Under the pieces are notes generated by a model. That model saw only the letters and a program-made list of their open reading frames with translations. It was not told where the DNA came from and ran no database searches. From the NCBI RefSeq assembly GCF_902168135.1, contig NZ_CABHOL010000024.1, positions 178,008 through 242,007 on the forward strand: a stretch of DNA of 64,000 nt, in the 5' to 3' direction. A program made the translations under genes and the position numbers. Origin of the DNA: an uncultured Fluviicola sp. Lineage in GTDB: Bacteria; Bacteroidota; Bacteroidia; Flavobacteriales_D; Crocinitomicaceae. Positions 9,538 to 18,953 of this stretch are shown in pieces. Numbering within the stretch: position 1 is the stretch's first letter; each line of letters starts with the position of its first letter.

Positions 9538-10803
9538 ATGAACAAATTTTTGACATTATCTGTCATTTTATTGACTACGATTCCCCTGAGTCATGCTCAA
9601 TTAAAAGGAGCCTTGAAGAGTGCTAAGGAAAAAACCGAAAAAGCGGTAGAGAGCGTTCCTTCCACTTCCGGTTCTTCATCCAATTCATCCGGAACAAAAC
9701 CGGCAGGAAGTATTAACGGAGAGCCGGCGTATGATCCTGAAAGTCCTACTTACCGCGCATACAGTATCGTACGTGACGAGATTAATTCTACAAAGAATAT
9801 CCTGGGTGATGATCATTGGAATAAAAATGTAGAAGGCCGTAACGAAGATGCTACACGTTATCTTGCGAAAGCAAAAGAAAACCTGACAAAATTGCAAAAC
9901 GACCCGGTTGAGTCCAAAAAACCATATGTGAAAAACCTTGCTGCAAGCTGGGATGAGGTAGAAGCTACCCGCAAACAGAAATTTGAAGTATACACTTTGA
10001 ATAAAGAATACAGCGAGAAATTAGATCAGTATCACCGTTTCGCTACAAGCGGGTGGGAGATCAGCGATAAAAGCCTGGAGCCATCTTATACGGGATATCA
10101 CAAATTCAAGTCTGAGTTTGAAACAAAAAGACCGGATTATGTAAAAGACGGTTACGTTCAAAAACGTTTTGCGGATATCGATAACTATTTCAACGTGGAA
10201 GTATATAAAGTAGTTCCGGAATTGAATGCACAGGTAGACGCCGTGATTAAGCGTATTCATGAGAAAAATTCCGACGGAGAAGAAAGTTATTTATTGAATG
10301 CTAAAAGCTATCAGAAAGAATTTGAACAACCGCTTGCCGATATTCTTTACAACAAACAGTATTTATTGGAGAATAAAACAGATATCAATGCTGTTCAGGC
10401 AAAATTGGAGAAAGAGAAAGCAGTGCTGGATGAATACGTGAGCAGCGGGAAATGTGATGCCCACAGAGCAAAATACCACCAGAAAATGGTTGATGCTGTT
10501 CGCCTGGCACCTAAGAAAATGTCAAATCCAAAGTACGAAGGAATGGCGTTGGCTGGTGTTGAAAAAGGAAAAGCAACGCGGGCAGTAATTACTTCGGACA
10601 TCTGGTTGGTAAAGAAAAACGAATGGGGACTACCATTGTATAAGTACTTGCCGGTAGATATCGCCGTAACAATCGATGGAAAATGCTGGTTAGCTTATGG
10701 GCAGATCAGAAAAGATTACGAAGGTGGCGGACAATACGGAGGTGAGTATTTTAATTACTGGGGATCTCAGGAAGAAATGAACTGTGCAAATACGATGAAA
10801 TAA
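9538..10803 (+). CDS. Secreted protein of unknown function, 421 aa
   Basis: A signal peptide (residues 1-20, ending SHA before QLKG) is followed by an Ala/Lys helix and a Ser/Gly-rich linker (residues 40-60). A long, mostly helical charged middle comes next (about 65-310, many Lys, Glu and Tyr). The C-terminal part is more beta-rich (DIAVTIDGKCWLAYGQI) and ends in Gly/Tyr-rich sequence. The layout resembles periplasmic or surface helical-bundle proteins, but no family is recognised and no catalytic motif is visible. It is monocistronic, with its own promoter box and a strong terminator. Confidence 0.7.
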   Translation: MNKFLTLSVILLTTIPLSHAQLKGALKSAKEKTEKAVESVPSTSGSSSNSSGTKPAGSINGEPAYDPESPTYRAYSIVRDEINSTKNILGDDHWNKNVEGRNEDATRYLAKAKENLTKLQNDPVESKKPYVKNLAASWDEVEATRKQKFEVYTLNKEYSEKLDQYHRFATSGWEISDKSLEPSYTGYHKFKSEFETKRPDYVKDGYVQKRFADIDNYFNVEVYKVVPELNAQVDAVIKRIHEKNSDGEESYLLNAKSYQKEFEQPLADILYNKQYLLENKTDINAVQAKLEKEKAVLDEYVSSGKCDAHRAKYHQKMVDAVRLAPKKMSNPKYEGMALAGVEKGKATRAVITSDIWLVKKNEWGLPLYKYLPVDIAVTIDGKCWLAYGQIRKDYEGGGQYGGEYFNYWGSQEEMNCANTMK

Positions 10804-10823
10804 TTGAAATTGCCCTCATTTTA

Positions 10824-10860
10824 AAATCAGGTTTTACTTCGGTAGAACCTGATTTTTTTT
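10824..10860 (+). terminator. Strong intrinsic terminator
   Basis: A 14-bp stem (AAATCAGGTTTTAC with its complement, one G-U) is closed by a TTCG tetraloop and followed by a run of T residues. It sits 20 nt after the stop codon of the 421-aa secreted protein. Confidence 0.85.
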
Positions 10861-10944
10861 TGACTTTGCTTCTTTAATTCGTAATTCGCAATTCGACATT
10901 CGGAATTAGTCAGTACATTTACCCAACGTTCTTTCATTGATTAA

Positions 10945-11078
10945 TGCCCGGAAAAAGGTTCCAGTCTGCTGTGGTGGATGGAATAATCGGGAATCGTGTG
11001 AAAATCACGAACTGTCGCGCAACTGTAATTTCGCTCCTTTCAAGGCGTCGGAAAAGTCAGATACCGGCCTTTTTCTAA
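10945..11078 (+). ncRNA. Cobalamin (B12) riboswitch
   Basis: The conserved cores of the cobalamin aptamer occur in order. CGGGAATCGTGTGAAAATCACGA is the P4-P5/J6 region, at 10988-11010. ACTGTCGCGC then AACTGTAAT contains the B12 box (GCGCAACTGTAA, 11017-11028). AAGTCAGATACCGGCC is the closing 3' element, at 11054-11069. Adenosyl- or other cobalamin binding is expected to repress the downstream gene at 11225. A terminator-like hairpin follows at 11104-11151. The rest of the gap 10861-10944 contains a short AATTCG-type direct repeat and nothing else recognisable. Confidence 0.9.
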
Positions 11079-11103
11079 CCTGCCCGTCAGCTGACGGACG
11101 GAA

Positions 11104-11151
11104 TTGACCATGCTTTCGCGGTTTGAAGCTATATGTCAAGGTTGTTTTTTT
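11104..11151 (+). terminator. Possible riboswitch expression-platform terminator
   Basis: Two-part stem: TTGAC (11104-11108) with GTCAA (11135-11139), and inside it GCTT with AAGC. A GGTTGTTTTTTTG tract follows. Its place between aptamer and start codon fits a B12-dependent transcription stop. A 14-bp palindrome CCGTCAGCTGACGG at 11084-11097 lies just before it and could take part in the alternative fold. Confidence 0.45.
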
Positions 11152-11224
11152 GATTCCTTTTTTGAAGGAGTAAACTGCCTCTACATTCTTATCCCGAAAG
11201 CCAGAACATAAAATAGAAGTACTT

Positions 11225-11476
11225 ATGAGTGATCATGAACAAGTCTTGTGCCCGCGCTGTAATTCCTCCTTCCAATGTAAAGCGGGATCGATCTCGCTTT
11301 GTCAATGTACCGGTGTGAATTTAAGCGTTGATGAAAGCCAGTATATCTGCGATCATTACGAGGAATGTTTATGTGCGCCCTGCATGCTGGAGATGAAGAA
11401 AGAATATAACACCAAGATATTAGAGCAGAAGTTTAGCCAAATTTCCACACTTTTTAAGAAGACTAAAAATGAATGA
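11225..11476 (+). CDS. Small cysteine-rich CWC-like protein under B12 riboswitch control
   Basis: This 83-aa soluble protein has nine cysteines in zinc-ribbon-like spacing: C9xxC12, C18, C26xC28, C42, C48xC50xxC53. The pattern resembles the cysteine-rich CWC family (Cys_rich_CWC), although the Trp of the name motif is replaced here (CLC). The arrangement suggests metal binding. It is the first gene after a cobalamin riboswitch and no transporter or cobalamin-synthesis gene follows, so this small protein is apparently the regulated product. A link to B12 or cobalt handling is inference from position. The thioesterase gene 70 nt downstream may or may not be co-transcribed. Confidence 0.8.
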   Translation: MSDHEQVLCPRCNSSFQCKAGSISLCQCTGVNLSVDESQYICDHYEECLCAPCMLEMKKEYNTKILEQKFSQISTLFKKTKNE

Positions 11477-11546
11477 TCAATTATGAATTCTTTAATTATG
11501 AAGCCGTTTTTTAGTCTTGATAATTAATCATTCCGAATTATAGAAT

Positions 11547-11936
11547 ATGACATTAGAACAACGCATTGAACAAGCGGAAACGCGCATTTTTAAAGCAGTT
11601 TTCCCAAGTACGACCAATCATTATGATACCTTGTTCGGAGGAACGGCCATGCAGTTGATGGATGAGGTGGCATTTATCGCCGCAACCCGCTTCAGCCGAC
11701 AGCGTATGGTAACTGTGAGCAGTGACAAGATCGATTTCAAAAAGCCGATTCCGGCAGGAACGATCGTAGAACTGATCGGAAAGGTAACATACCTGGGAAG
11801 TACCAGCCTGAAAATACGGGTAGACATTTTTGTGGAACAAATGTATTCGGATGTTCGTGAAAAAGCTGTGACGGGTGATTTTACCTTTGTGGCCATTGAC
11901 GAAAATAAGCATCCTGTAAAGATCCTGAGAGATTAA
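11547..11936 (+). CDS. Acyl-CoA thioesterase, hotdog fold (YciA/BFIT type)
   Basis: This cytosolic enzyme is predicted to hydrolyse acyl-CoA to free acid and CoA. The 129-aa single hotdog domain shows the family motif NHYDTLFGGTAMQLMDEVAFIAA, in which the Asn/His and the Asp of the central helix (LMDE) form the active site. After it comes the typical VTVSSDKIDFKKPIPAGTIVEL strand. Length is normal for the short YciA-like family. The start is an ATG directly followed by a conserved family N-terminus (RIEQAETRIFKAVFP). Chain-length preference cannot be read from sequence. Confidence 0.88.
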   Translation: MTLEQRIEQAETRIFKAVFPSTTNHYDTLFGGTAMQLMDEVAFIAATRFSRQRMVTVSSDKIDFKKPIPAGTIVELIGKVTYLGSTSLKIRVDIFVEQMYSDVREKAVTGDFTFVAIDENKHPVKILRD

Positions 11937-12015
11937 AAGCATTCGATTCATAGCTCTTACCAGTCTTAACATTGTTTTCATTCAGCCTTTTGACTTTTAT
12001 ATTATTTTTAGGGGA

Positions 12016-12660
12016 ATGAATAAAATGTTGCGTGTTATTTCAGTACTAGTTTACGGTGCTCTCCTGCATATTGTGTCTTCCTGTGAAAGCACTGGTAACA
12101 AACAGATATTTGCCGGTGAAAACCAGGATGAGATGGTTATGGACTCTTCTCACAATCTGCCCTTCACGTGCATTATTGACACCCCCTTTTGTTCGGATTC
12201 TGCCTGCAGTGGAATGTATCGCGGGGTTGAGTTTGTTTCGGAGCGGTATATTGATCGCCTGGATTTGAACGGTACTGATGTGGCACACCAATATTCGAAC
12301 AAAATGTGTGAATATGTGGGGAAGAAATTGAAGCAATTGTATCGTGATAGTTTGTACAGTAAAGTGGACTTTAATCGGATCCGTATTTCTACCAAAGGAA
12401 TGAATGGTGATTCGAATTACGTAGAGTATAAAGTATACATTCCTTTTAAACGGGTTCCCAAAAGTCAGGCAATGACCGCGTTCGATCATTGCGGAGGGTG
12501 GGGACACAAGCCAGCGCTGAAAAAGAGGAAGTATGACCTGTTGTCAAGTCCAAGTAAAATTGTCAAGAACAAAAGGCTTTGGATCAGCCGTTTATTCCGC
12601 ACGAAAGAAGGATTGCAGGAGTATTGGATTCAGTGGCAGCATTCGGATTATTCCCGGTGA
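12016..12660 (+). CDS. Putative lipoprotein of unknown function
   Basis: The protein has 214 aa with a hydrophobic N-terminus ending VSSC (Cys23), a plausible though imperfect lipobox. The mature part has paired cysteines (CIIDTPFCSDSAC) near residues 55-67. It then has a region with the look of a small alpha/beta domain (VDFNRIRISTKGMNGDSNYVEYKVYIPF) and a basic C-terminus. I do not recognise a family. A near-match promoter box (TATTTTTA) ends 5 nt before the ATG. A long A/T-rich hairpin terminator follows at 12698. Confidence 0.65.
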   Translation: MNKMLRVISVLVYGALLHIVSSCESTGNKQIFAGENQDEMVMDSSHNLPFTCIIDTPFCSDSACSGMYRGVEFVSERYIDRLDLNGTDVAHQYSNKMCEYVGKKLKQLYRDSLYSKVDFNRIRISTKGMNGDSNYVEYKVYIPFKRVPKSQAMTAFDHCGGWGHKPALKKRKYDLLSSPSKIVKNKRLWISRLFRTKEGLQEYWIQWQHSDYSR

Positions 12661-12697
12661 AATTTGCCGGTTCAATTATTGATAAATCAAGAAACAG

Positions 12698-12735
12698 AAA
12701 CTTAACTTTTTGATCCAAAAAAGTTAAGTTTTTAT
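12698..12735 (+). terminator. Intrinsic terminator
   Basis: An inverted repeat (AAACTTAACTTTTT with AAAAAAGTTAAGTTT) and a 5-nt loop are followed by TTTATCT, 37 nt after the stop of the putative lipoprotein. Confidence 0.7.
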
Positions 12736-12830
12736 CTATTATTGGAATCCAAGTTTTCTTCAAAATTGAACCTAAAATAGGCTGTTAAATGAATTATAAT
12801 TGTGTTTGTATTTAAACATGCCAAAGACTT

Positions 12831-14927
12831 ATGAAGAAAATTTACCTAATGCTGGGCTGTTCGCTATTATTGCAGCTAACAAATAAACTTTCAGCCCAGG
12901 TTCTTGTTTCAGAGGATTTTAGTTCTGCGACCGGAATAATACCTCCCACTAACTGGACCAATAATGACATCGAGGGAGGGGGAAATGTGTGGAGGTTCAA
13001 TAATCCCGGGGGACGCACCCTGACACTGCCTATTTCAGATCCTGCTGCTATTTTTGACAGTGATGAATATGGAAGTGACGCCATTGTAGAAGATGCTGCA
13101 TTGGAAACCCCGCTGTTTGATGCAAGCGTGATTACAAATCCGATCTTCCTTTCCTTTGACCAATATTTTGATGCAGACTTCGGAGGTGCGATTTTCGTAG
13201 AAGTTTGGGACGGAAGTTCATGGGTAGAAGTTTATTCTTCTTTTTCGACATCCAATAATGATCCGGAACACATACAGCTTGACATTACGGCAGACCTGAA
13301 CGGAGCTTCCGATGCCCAGGTCCGTTTTCGATGGATGGGAGATTATTCCATGTACTGGATTTTGGATAATGTGCAGATTGAAGCTGTTACATGTACTCCG
13401 ATTTCTGATTTGATGATAGATGCCACAGGAACGAATTCATTTGATCTTTCATGGACAATTAATGGGTCTGAAACTGCCTGGGATATCGAATATGGAGCAC
13501 CTGGCTTTGTGCCCGGAACCGGAACGGAACTGGGAACAGAATCTGCAGGCAGCAACATGTTTACTCTAAATGGATTAAATCCGGGAATGCCATATGATAT
13601 TTATGTTCGTGCAAACTGCGGGGGCGGAGATGAGTCTTTCTGGACTTTGGTTTCAGGAGTAACCGATTGCGCTCCGATTACCTCTCTTCCGTGGACAGAA
13701 GATTTTGAATCGATGACAGACCTTGGTTACGGGTATTTCCAAACTTGCTGGTCTTCTACCGAAAATATCTGGTTCTCCGACTATGACGGATCGTTTGAAA
13801 TCGGTGTTCCTGCATATTCAGGAGAAAACTACATGGCTATGTATTCCTGGAACGGTGCAGATACTTTGTGGACACCCGAATTTCAGTTAACGGCAGGACG
13901 AAAATACGAGTTCAAGTTCTATTTTGCTACAGAAGGAGATTACGACGGATGGAATGCAGAAGTGGTTTCACTGAATACACAAAGTGGTGTTGTCGGGACA
14001 CTTCCAACAGGAGTGTTTATAACCCCTACGGAAGTTCCGGACAATAATTTTACAAGCCATATCACTTGTTTTACACCGGCAGTTTCGGGAATTTATAAAT
14101 TCGGAGTAAGTGCTGATTCCGATGGTAATCCGTATTACCTGCAGTTGGATGACTTCAGTTTGATAGAAAGAGGAGTGACTGCAGGAACAAATGGTTCTTT
14201 AACTGTCTGCCAGACCGAAGGAACAGTTGACCTGAACGACATCATTGTCAAAGATGATGAGATGGGATCATGGACTTTTGCGCCAAATCCGTCTGCTATT
14301 GTAAATGATTCGATGTTCGCCCCGGAGTTTGTACCGGCTGGAGTTATGACGGTGAATTACATTACCGAAGGATGTCTTCAGGATACTGCTTCAGCAATTA
14401 TTACCATTTATCCGGCTTCAAGCGCAGGACTTGACGGAAACATTTCGGCTTGTAAAAATAACCCTATCGATTTATATTCAGGATTGGGAGGAACAGTTGA
14501 TTTCGGAGGTGACTGGTATGATCCGATGCATAATTTATTGCCGGGATCACAGATTATGACCGGAAATTTCCCGGGACAGTTCAACTTTGAATATATTACC
14601 GGAAACGGTGTTTGCCCGGATGATACGGCAGGTATTGTAGTAACTGTTTCTTTTTGTGACTGGTTGTCTGTAGAAGAAACGGCATTCCAGGAAATGAATC
14701 TATATCCGAATCCTTCAACGGGTATTGTATTTATTGAATCTGCTTTCACGGAAGGAACTTTCAAGCTGGAGATTACAGATGTGAACGGAAGAATAATTGA
14801 AAGCGGGGATAATACCATTTCAGCCGGAACAAACAGCGTGGATTTAAGTCGTGTTGAAAAAGGTACTTACTTCTTCAAATTATCTACTGAAAACGCTGAA
14901 AAAATATACCGCGTAGTTATTCAATAA
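12831..14927 (+). CDS. T9SS-sorted adhesin-like protein with FN3 domain, 698 aa
   Basis: A signal peptide (residues 1-22, ending LSA before Q) is followed by a jelly-roll domain like the cleaved adhesin/MAM-type domain (FSSATGIIPPTNWTNNDIEG; LSFDQYFDADFGG; RFRWMGDYSMYWILDNV). A fibronectin type III-like domain comes next at about residues 185-280 (CTPISDLMIDA ... YDIYVRANCGGGDESFW). A second jelly-roll (LPWTEDFESM ... LDDFSLIERG) and an Ig-like region follow. The T9SS type A sorting domain (NLYPNPSTGIVFIES ... GTYFFKLSTENAEKIYRVVIQ) ends the protein. It is exported through the outer membrane; an adhesive role is inference. The signal peptide and the last 330 or so residues are closely related to the next gene, so the pair arose by duplication. 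Confidence 0.87.
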   Translation: MKKIYLMLGCSLLLQLTNKLSAQVLVSEDFSSATGIIPPTNWTNNDIEGGGNVWRFNNPGGRTLTLPISDPAAIFDSDEYGSDAIVEDAALETPLFDASVITNPIFLSFDQYFDADFGGAIFVEVWDGSSWVEVYSSFSTSNNDPEHIQLDITADLNGASDAQVRFRWMGDYSMYWILDNVQIEAVTCTPISDLMIDATGTNSFDLSWTINGSETAWDIEYGAPGFVPGTGTELGTESAGSNMFTLNGLNPGMPYDIYVRANCGGGDESFWTLVSGVTDCAPITSLPWTEDFESMTDLGYGYFQTCWSSTENIWFSDYDGSFEIGVPAYSGENYMAMYSWNGADTLWTPEFQLTAGRKYEFKFYFATEGDYDGWNAEVVSLNTQSGVVGTLPTGVFITPTEVPDNNFTSHITCFTPAVSGIYKFGVSADSDGNPYYLQLDDFSLIERGVTAGTNGSLTVCQTEGTVDLNDIIVKDDEMGSWTFAPNPSAIVNDSMFAPEFVPAGVMTVNYITEGCLQDTASAIITIYPASSAGLDGNISACKNNPIDLYSGLGGTVDFGGDWYDPMHNLLPGSQIMTGNFPGQFNFEYITGNGVCPDDTAGIVVTVSFCDWLSVEETAFQEMNLYPNPSTGIVFIESAFTEGTFKLEITDVNGRIIESGDNTISAGTNSVDLSRVEKGTYFFKLSTENAEKIYRVVIQ

Positions 14928-15107
14928 GAGAAAGCAAAGCGTTCGATAAAATCAGCCATGGCTGATGATTGATAAAGCTAATTGTTGATTATAGAAATTG
15001 AAATCCTGGGTTCCAAAAATTAGTTGGGACTCAGGGTTTCGGAAAAAGATTTAAAGGTTGAGAAATCAAAAACCTTGAGAATAATGGATAAAAAACATAC
15101 CAATACT

Positions 15108-18100
15108 ATGAAGAAAATTTATTTATTGTTAGGCGTCATGCTATTACTGCCATGGTCTAACAATCTATTCGGTCAGTGTACTGACGTGAGTAATTTAACC
15201 ATCGACGGTGTAAGCCTTACTTCTGTTGATATTTCCTGGACAGCCGGTGGAACCGAAACCGATTGGAATATCGAATACGGAGTAAGCGGATTTACTCCCG
15301 GTACGGGAACTATGGGAACAGCAAGCGGAACACCGGATTTTACAGCTTCGGTAACTTCAAATACCGAGTATGAATTTTACGTACAGGCAGATTGCGGGGG
15401 TGGAGACCTAAGCGGTTGGTTCGGACCTATAAGCGCTTATAGCGGTTATTGTGAATTCGAAGGACTTGATCCGGATTACTACATCAACAACTTTTCCACA
15501 ACCGGTGGAGCAACAAATATCTCAAATTTAACTTCAGGGTTTTCGCCAACCGGTTATGAAGATGCCACTTCCATGACCGTTTCAAACTTTGCCGGTGCTC
15601 CGGATATCAACTTTACGGTTGATTTTGGACTGGAAACCTGGTATACCTTTGGATTTAGTATTTGGGTAGATTGGAACAATGACCTGGTATTTGATTCCGG
15701 TGAACAAATGTTCCAGTCATCACAATATGAAAGTAATTTTTCGGGATCATTCGGAATTCCATTGGGCACACCTGTAGGAAACTACAGAATGCGTATTATG
15801 GCTGATTATAATTCTTCACAACCAACCGATCCGTGCGGATTGGCTTTTGGACAAGGTGAGGCGGAAGATTATACGCTTGAGGTAACAACGCCGCCATCGT
15901 GTTTGCCGGTAACAGGTATTACATTAGACGGAATTACAGCTACTTCAGTTGATATCTCCTGGACAGCGCAAGGCTCAGAGACCGATTGGAATATCGAATA
16001 TGGTCCTGAAGGATTTACTCCCGGATCAGGGACAATGGGAACAGCAAGCGGAACAGCGGCATTTACTGCAACACCATTAACTGCTGAAACGTATTACGAT
16101 TTTTATGTACAGGCAGATTGCGGTGGCGGCGACGAAAGTATGTGGATCGGACCGTTTACAGCTTATACTGGATACTGTGAATTTGAAGGCATTGATTCCG
16201 ATTATTTCATTGAAAACTTCTCTACTACAGGAGGAACAACTTCCAATATCTCTAACCTGGGATCAGGTTATGGTGCGAATGGGTATGAAGATGCGACAGC
16301 AATGGTTGTTTCAAGTTTTGCAGGTGGCCCGGATGTCAACTTTACTGTTGATCATGGCTTTGGCTACTACCTGGGATTTAGTATTTGGGTGGATTGGAAT
16401 GATAACCTGATTTTTGAGCCAACCGAGCAGATGTATACATCCGGATCGTACGAGGAGACTTTCTCAGGTTCATTTGGTGTACCTTCAGGAACTCCGGCCG
16501 GCACATACAGAATGCGTTTGCAGGTAGATAGTGATAATAGTTCTCCGAATGATCCGTGCGCTGCTGCAAATGGATATGGTGAAGTGGAAGATTACACATT
16601 TGAGGTAACACCGACACCAAGCTGTTTGCCAATAGATGACCTGACCTTTGAGGGAGCTTCATCAAGCACCATTGATATTTCATGGACAGTATTAGGAACA
16701 GAAACAGACTGGAATATCGAATACGGGCCGGTTGGGTTTACTCCTGGAACAGGAATGACCGGAACAGCAACCGGAACACCGAACTTTACGGCAACCTTAT
16801 TATCAGCAGATACGGAATATGATTTTTACGTACAGGCAGATTGCGGCGGCGGCGATCAAAGTACATGGACAGGTCCGGTTACAGGATACACCGGATTCTG
16901 TGAGTTCGGAACGTCTAACCCGGATTATTACATCAATAATTTTAAAACAACCGGCGGAGCAACATCCAATATTTCGAACCTGAATTCCGGAATCGGACCA
17001 AATGGTTATACGGATGCTACTGTGATGACTGTTTCTCAGTTTGAAGGTGGACCGGATGTGAATTTCACCGCAGATTTCGGAATAGAGGACTGGTATACCT
17101 TCGGATTGGGAATCTGGGTAGACTGGAATAACAACATGATTTTTGAATCAGGTGAGCAGGTATTCCAATCATTCGGATACCAGGACTTTTTCTCAGGATC
17201 TTTCAACGTTCCGATGGGAACTGCAGTAGGATCTTACAGAATGCGGGTTCTTACCGACTATTATAATGATTCACCTACAGATGCGTGTACCTTGAATTCC
17301 GGTGAAGGTGAGGCAGAAGATTACACCTTTGTAGTTGTTCCGATTCCAAGTTGTTTACCTGTATCGGATCTTGAGGCAGATAATGAAACAACAAACTCGA
17401 TTGATATTTCCTGGATTCCGGGTGATACCGAAACAGACTGGAATATCGAGTGGGGAGCACCTGGTTTTGTGCCCGGAACAGGAAACGGAATAGATTCGGC
17501 CCAACAGACTTCATCAGCATCATTTACCGTAGGAGGATTAAATTCAGCTACAACTTATGACATCTACGTTCAGGCGGTTTGTAGTGCAACGGATTCATCT
17601 TACTGGACACTTGTAAGTGCAACAACACTTTGCGCTCCGATTACGGCTATTCCATGGTCGGAAGACTTTGAATCCATGCCGGCAGTTGATTACGCTTTAT
17701 ACCCGATTTGCTGGGCAAGTGAATACGATGAATGGTTCTCTGATGATTCCGGAAATTCGGGTGCGTCTGCTAATTCAGGGACGAATTTTGTAGGAGTTTT
17801 CGGTGGATCAGATGATGCATTGTGGACACCGGAATTCCAATTGATCGCAGGAAAAAATTATGAATTCAGCTTTATGTGGGCTGGAGATGGTAACAGCGGG
17901 TGGAACGGAGAAGTGTTTGTAAATGATGTGCAATCCTCCAGTGGAGCAACTTCATTGGGTGAGTTTGTGACTTCTGTGGATGTAACTGATGAAAATTACA
18001 AAAGAGCGTTCTTCTGTTTTACTCCAACTACTTCCGGTATTTATGTATTCGGAACACAGGTATCCAGCTTCTTTTTCAATGACGCCCTTGTAGTGGATGA

Positions 18101-18878
18101 TTTCAGCTTAATTGAGCGTGGAAACACTGCGGGATCAAATGGAACAATGGATGTATGCCAGACTACCGGCCTGGTAGACTTGAACAACGGCGCTGCAATT
18201 ACAGATCCATTCGGTAATTGGACTTTTGCTCCGAACCAGGCAACAATTGTAAATGATTCCATGTTCAATCCACAGTTCGTACCTGCCGGAGTGGTAACTG
18301 TAAACTATATTACAGAAGGATGCTTAGAGGATACGATATCAGCAGTGCTTACGATTTATCCTGCTCCAAATGCAGGAACAGGAAGCGCTATTACAGCATG
18401 TATGAATGAACCGATTGATTTGTATTCCGGATTGACCGGAACAGTTGATATGGGTGGAGACTGGTATAATCCGTCTAACAGCCTTATGCCGAATTCCCAG
18501 ATAATGACCGGTAATGCTGCAGGAAGTTTTAACTACAAGTACATCAGTGAAAACGGTGTTTGTCCGAATGATACCGCAAATGTGGTTATTACGGTTGTCA
18601 CTACCTGTGACTGGTTATCAGTGGATGAAAATGCACTTGAAGCGGTTAACTTGTATCCGAACCCGTCAACAGGGTTGGTTTATATCGAATCTGATTTGAG
18701 CGCTGAGCCATTCAATTTGGAAGTAACGGATGTGAACGGGCGTCTGGTTGAAACAGGAACGAACGCCATTACAAATGGAGTGAATGCAATCAACCTTAGT
18801 CATGTTCAAAGAGGAACCTACTTCTTTAAATTATCGAACGAAAATGCTGAAAAAGTATATCGTGTGGTGATTCAGTAA
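15108..18878 (+). CDS. T9SS-sorted FN3-GEVED repeat protein, 1256 aa
   Basis: The start is placed at the ATG opening a proper signal peptide (MKKIYLLLGVML..., cleaved before QCTD). TTG and ATG codons further upstream (15024, 15084) would prepend a charged tail. The mature protein has three near-identical modules of 241 codons. Each is an FN3 domain (TSVDISWTAGGTETDWNIEYG ... YVQADCGGGD) followed by a GEVED domain (DWNNDLVFDSGEQMF ... GEAEDYTLEV). A fourth FN3, a jelly-roll adhesin-like domain (IPWSEDFESM ... VVDDFSLIERG), an Ig-like segment and a T9SS type A sorting domain (NLYPNPSTGLVYIES ... YRVVIQ) complete it. It is a paralogue of the preceding gene and probably a surface adhesin or enzyme scaffold. 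No protease or glycosidase motif is visible. Confidence 0.87.
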   Translation: MKKIYLLLGVMLLLPWSNNLFGQCTDVSNLTIDGVSLTSVDISWTAGGTETDWNIEYGVSGFTPGTGTMGTASGTPDFTASVTSNTEYEFYVQADCGGGDLSGWFGPISAYSGYCEFEGLDPDYYINNFSTTGGATNISNLTSGFSPTGYEDATSMTVSNFAGAPDINFTVDFGLETWYTFGFSIWVDWNNDLVFDSGEQMFQSSQYESNFSGSFGIPLGTPVGNYRMRIMADYNSSQPTDPCGLAFGQGEAEDYTLEVTTPPSCLPVTGITLDGITATSVDISWTAQGSETDWNIEYGPEGFTPGSGTMGTASGTAAFTATPLTAETYYDFYVQADCGGGDESMWIGPFTAYTGYCEFEGIDSDYFIENFSTTGGTTSNISNLGSGYGANGYEDATAMVVSSFAGGPDVNFTVDHGFGYYLGFSIWVDWNDNLIFEPTEQMYTSGSYEETFSGSFGVPSGTPAGTYRMRLQVDSDNSSPNDPCAAANGYGEVEDYTFEVTPTPSCLPIDDLTFEGASSSTIDISWTVLGTETDWNIEYGPVGFTPGTGMTGTATGTPNFTATLLSADTEYDFYVQADCGGGDQSTWTGPVTGYTGFCEFGTSNPDYYINNFKTTGGATSNISNLNSGIGPNGYTDATVMTVSQFEGGPDVNFTADFGIEDWYTFGLGIWVDWNNNMIFESGEQVFQSFGYQDFFSGSFNVPMGTAVGSYRMRVLTDYYNDSPTDACTLNSGEGEAEDYTFVVVPIPSCLPVSDLEADNETTNSIDISWIPGDTETDWNIEWGAPGFVPGTGNGIDSAQQTSSASFTVGGLNSATTYDIYVQAVCSATDSSYWTLVSATTLCAPITAIPWSEDFESMPAVDYALYPICWASEYDEWFSDDSGNSGASANSGTNFVGVFGGSDDALWTPEFQLIAGKNYEFSFMWAGDGNSGWNGEVFVNDVQSSSGATSLGEFVTSVDVTDENYKRAFFCFTPTTSGIYVFGTQVSSFFFNDALVVDDFSLIERGNTAGSNGTMDVCQTTGLVDLNNGAAITDPFGNWTFAPNQATIVNDSMFNPQFVPAGVVTVNYITEGCLEDTISAVLTIYPAPNAGTGSAITACMNEPIDLYSGLTGTVDMGGDWYNPSNSLMPNSQIMTGNAAGSFNYKYISENGVCPNDTANVVITVVTTCDWLSVDENALEAVNLYPNPSTGLVYIESDLSAEPFNLEVTDVNGRLVETGTNAITNGVNAINLSHVQRGTYFFKLSNENAEKVYRVVIQ
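15177..17351 (+). repeat. Three coding tandem modules of 723, 723 and 729 bp
   Basis: FN3-GEVED modules begin at the Cys codons at 15177, 15900, 16623 and 17352. The fourth start continues only as FN3. Spacing is 723, 723 and 729 bp, which marks recent in-frame duplication. Identity is high at the protein level (recurring TETDWNIEYG and YVQADCGGGD). Confidence 0.85.
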
Positions 18879-18896
18879 GAGAAAAGGAATAAATAG

Positions 18897-18938
18897 GAAG
18901 TCCCGGTCTCGCAATGCGTGATCGGGGCTTTTCTTTTT
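18897..18938 (+). terminator. Intrinsic terminator after the FN3-GEVED gene
   Basis: Stem AAGTCCCG with CGGGGCTT (one G-U), continued by TCGCA/TGCG, followed by TTCTTTTTT. Confidence 0.75.
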
Positions 18939-18941
18939 TGC

Positions 18942-18949
18942 TAACTTTG
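18942..18949 (+). promoter_or_regulatory. Promoter -7 box 4 nt before an ATG (leaderless signature)
   Basis: TAACTTTG (TAnnTTTG) ends 4 nt upstream of the ATG at 18954, so transcription should begin at the start codon itself. Confidence 0.5.
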
Positions 18950-18953
18950 GCGC

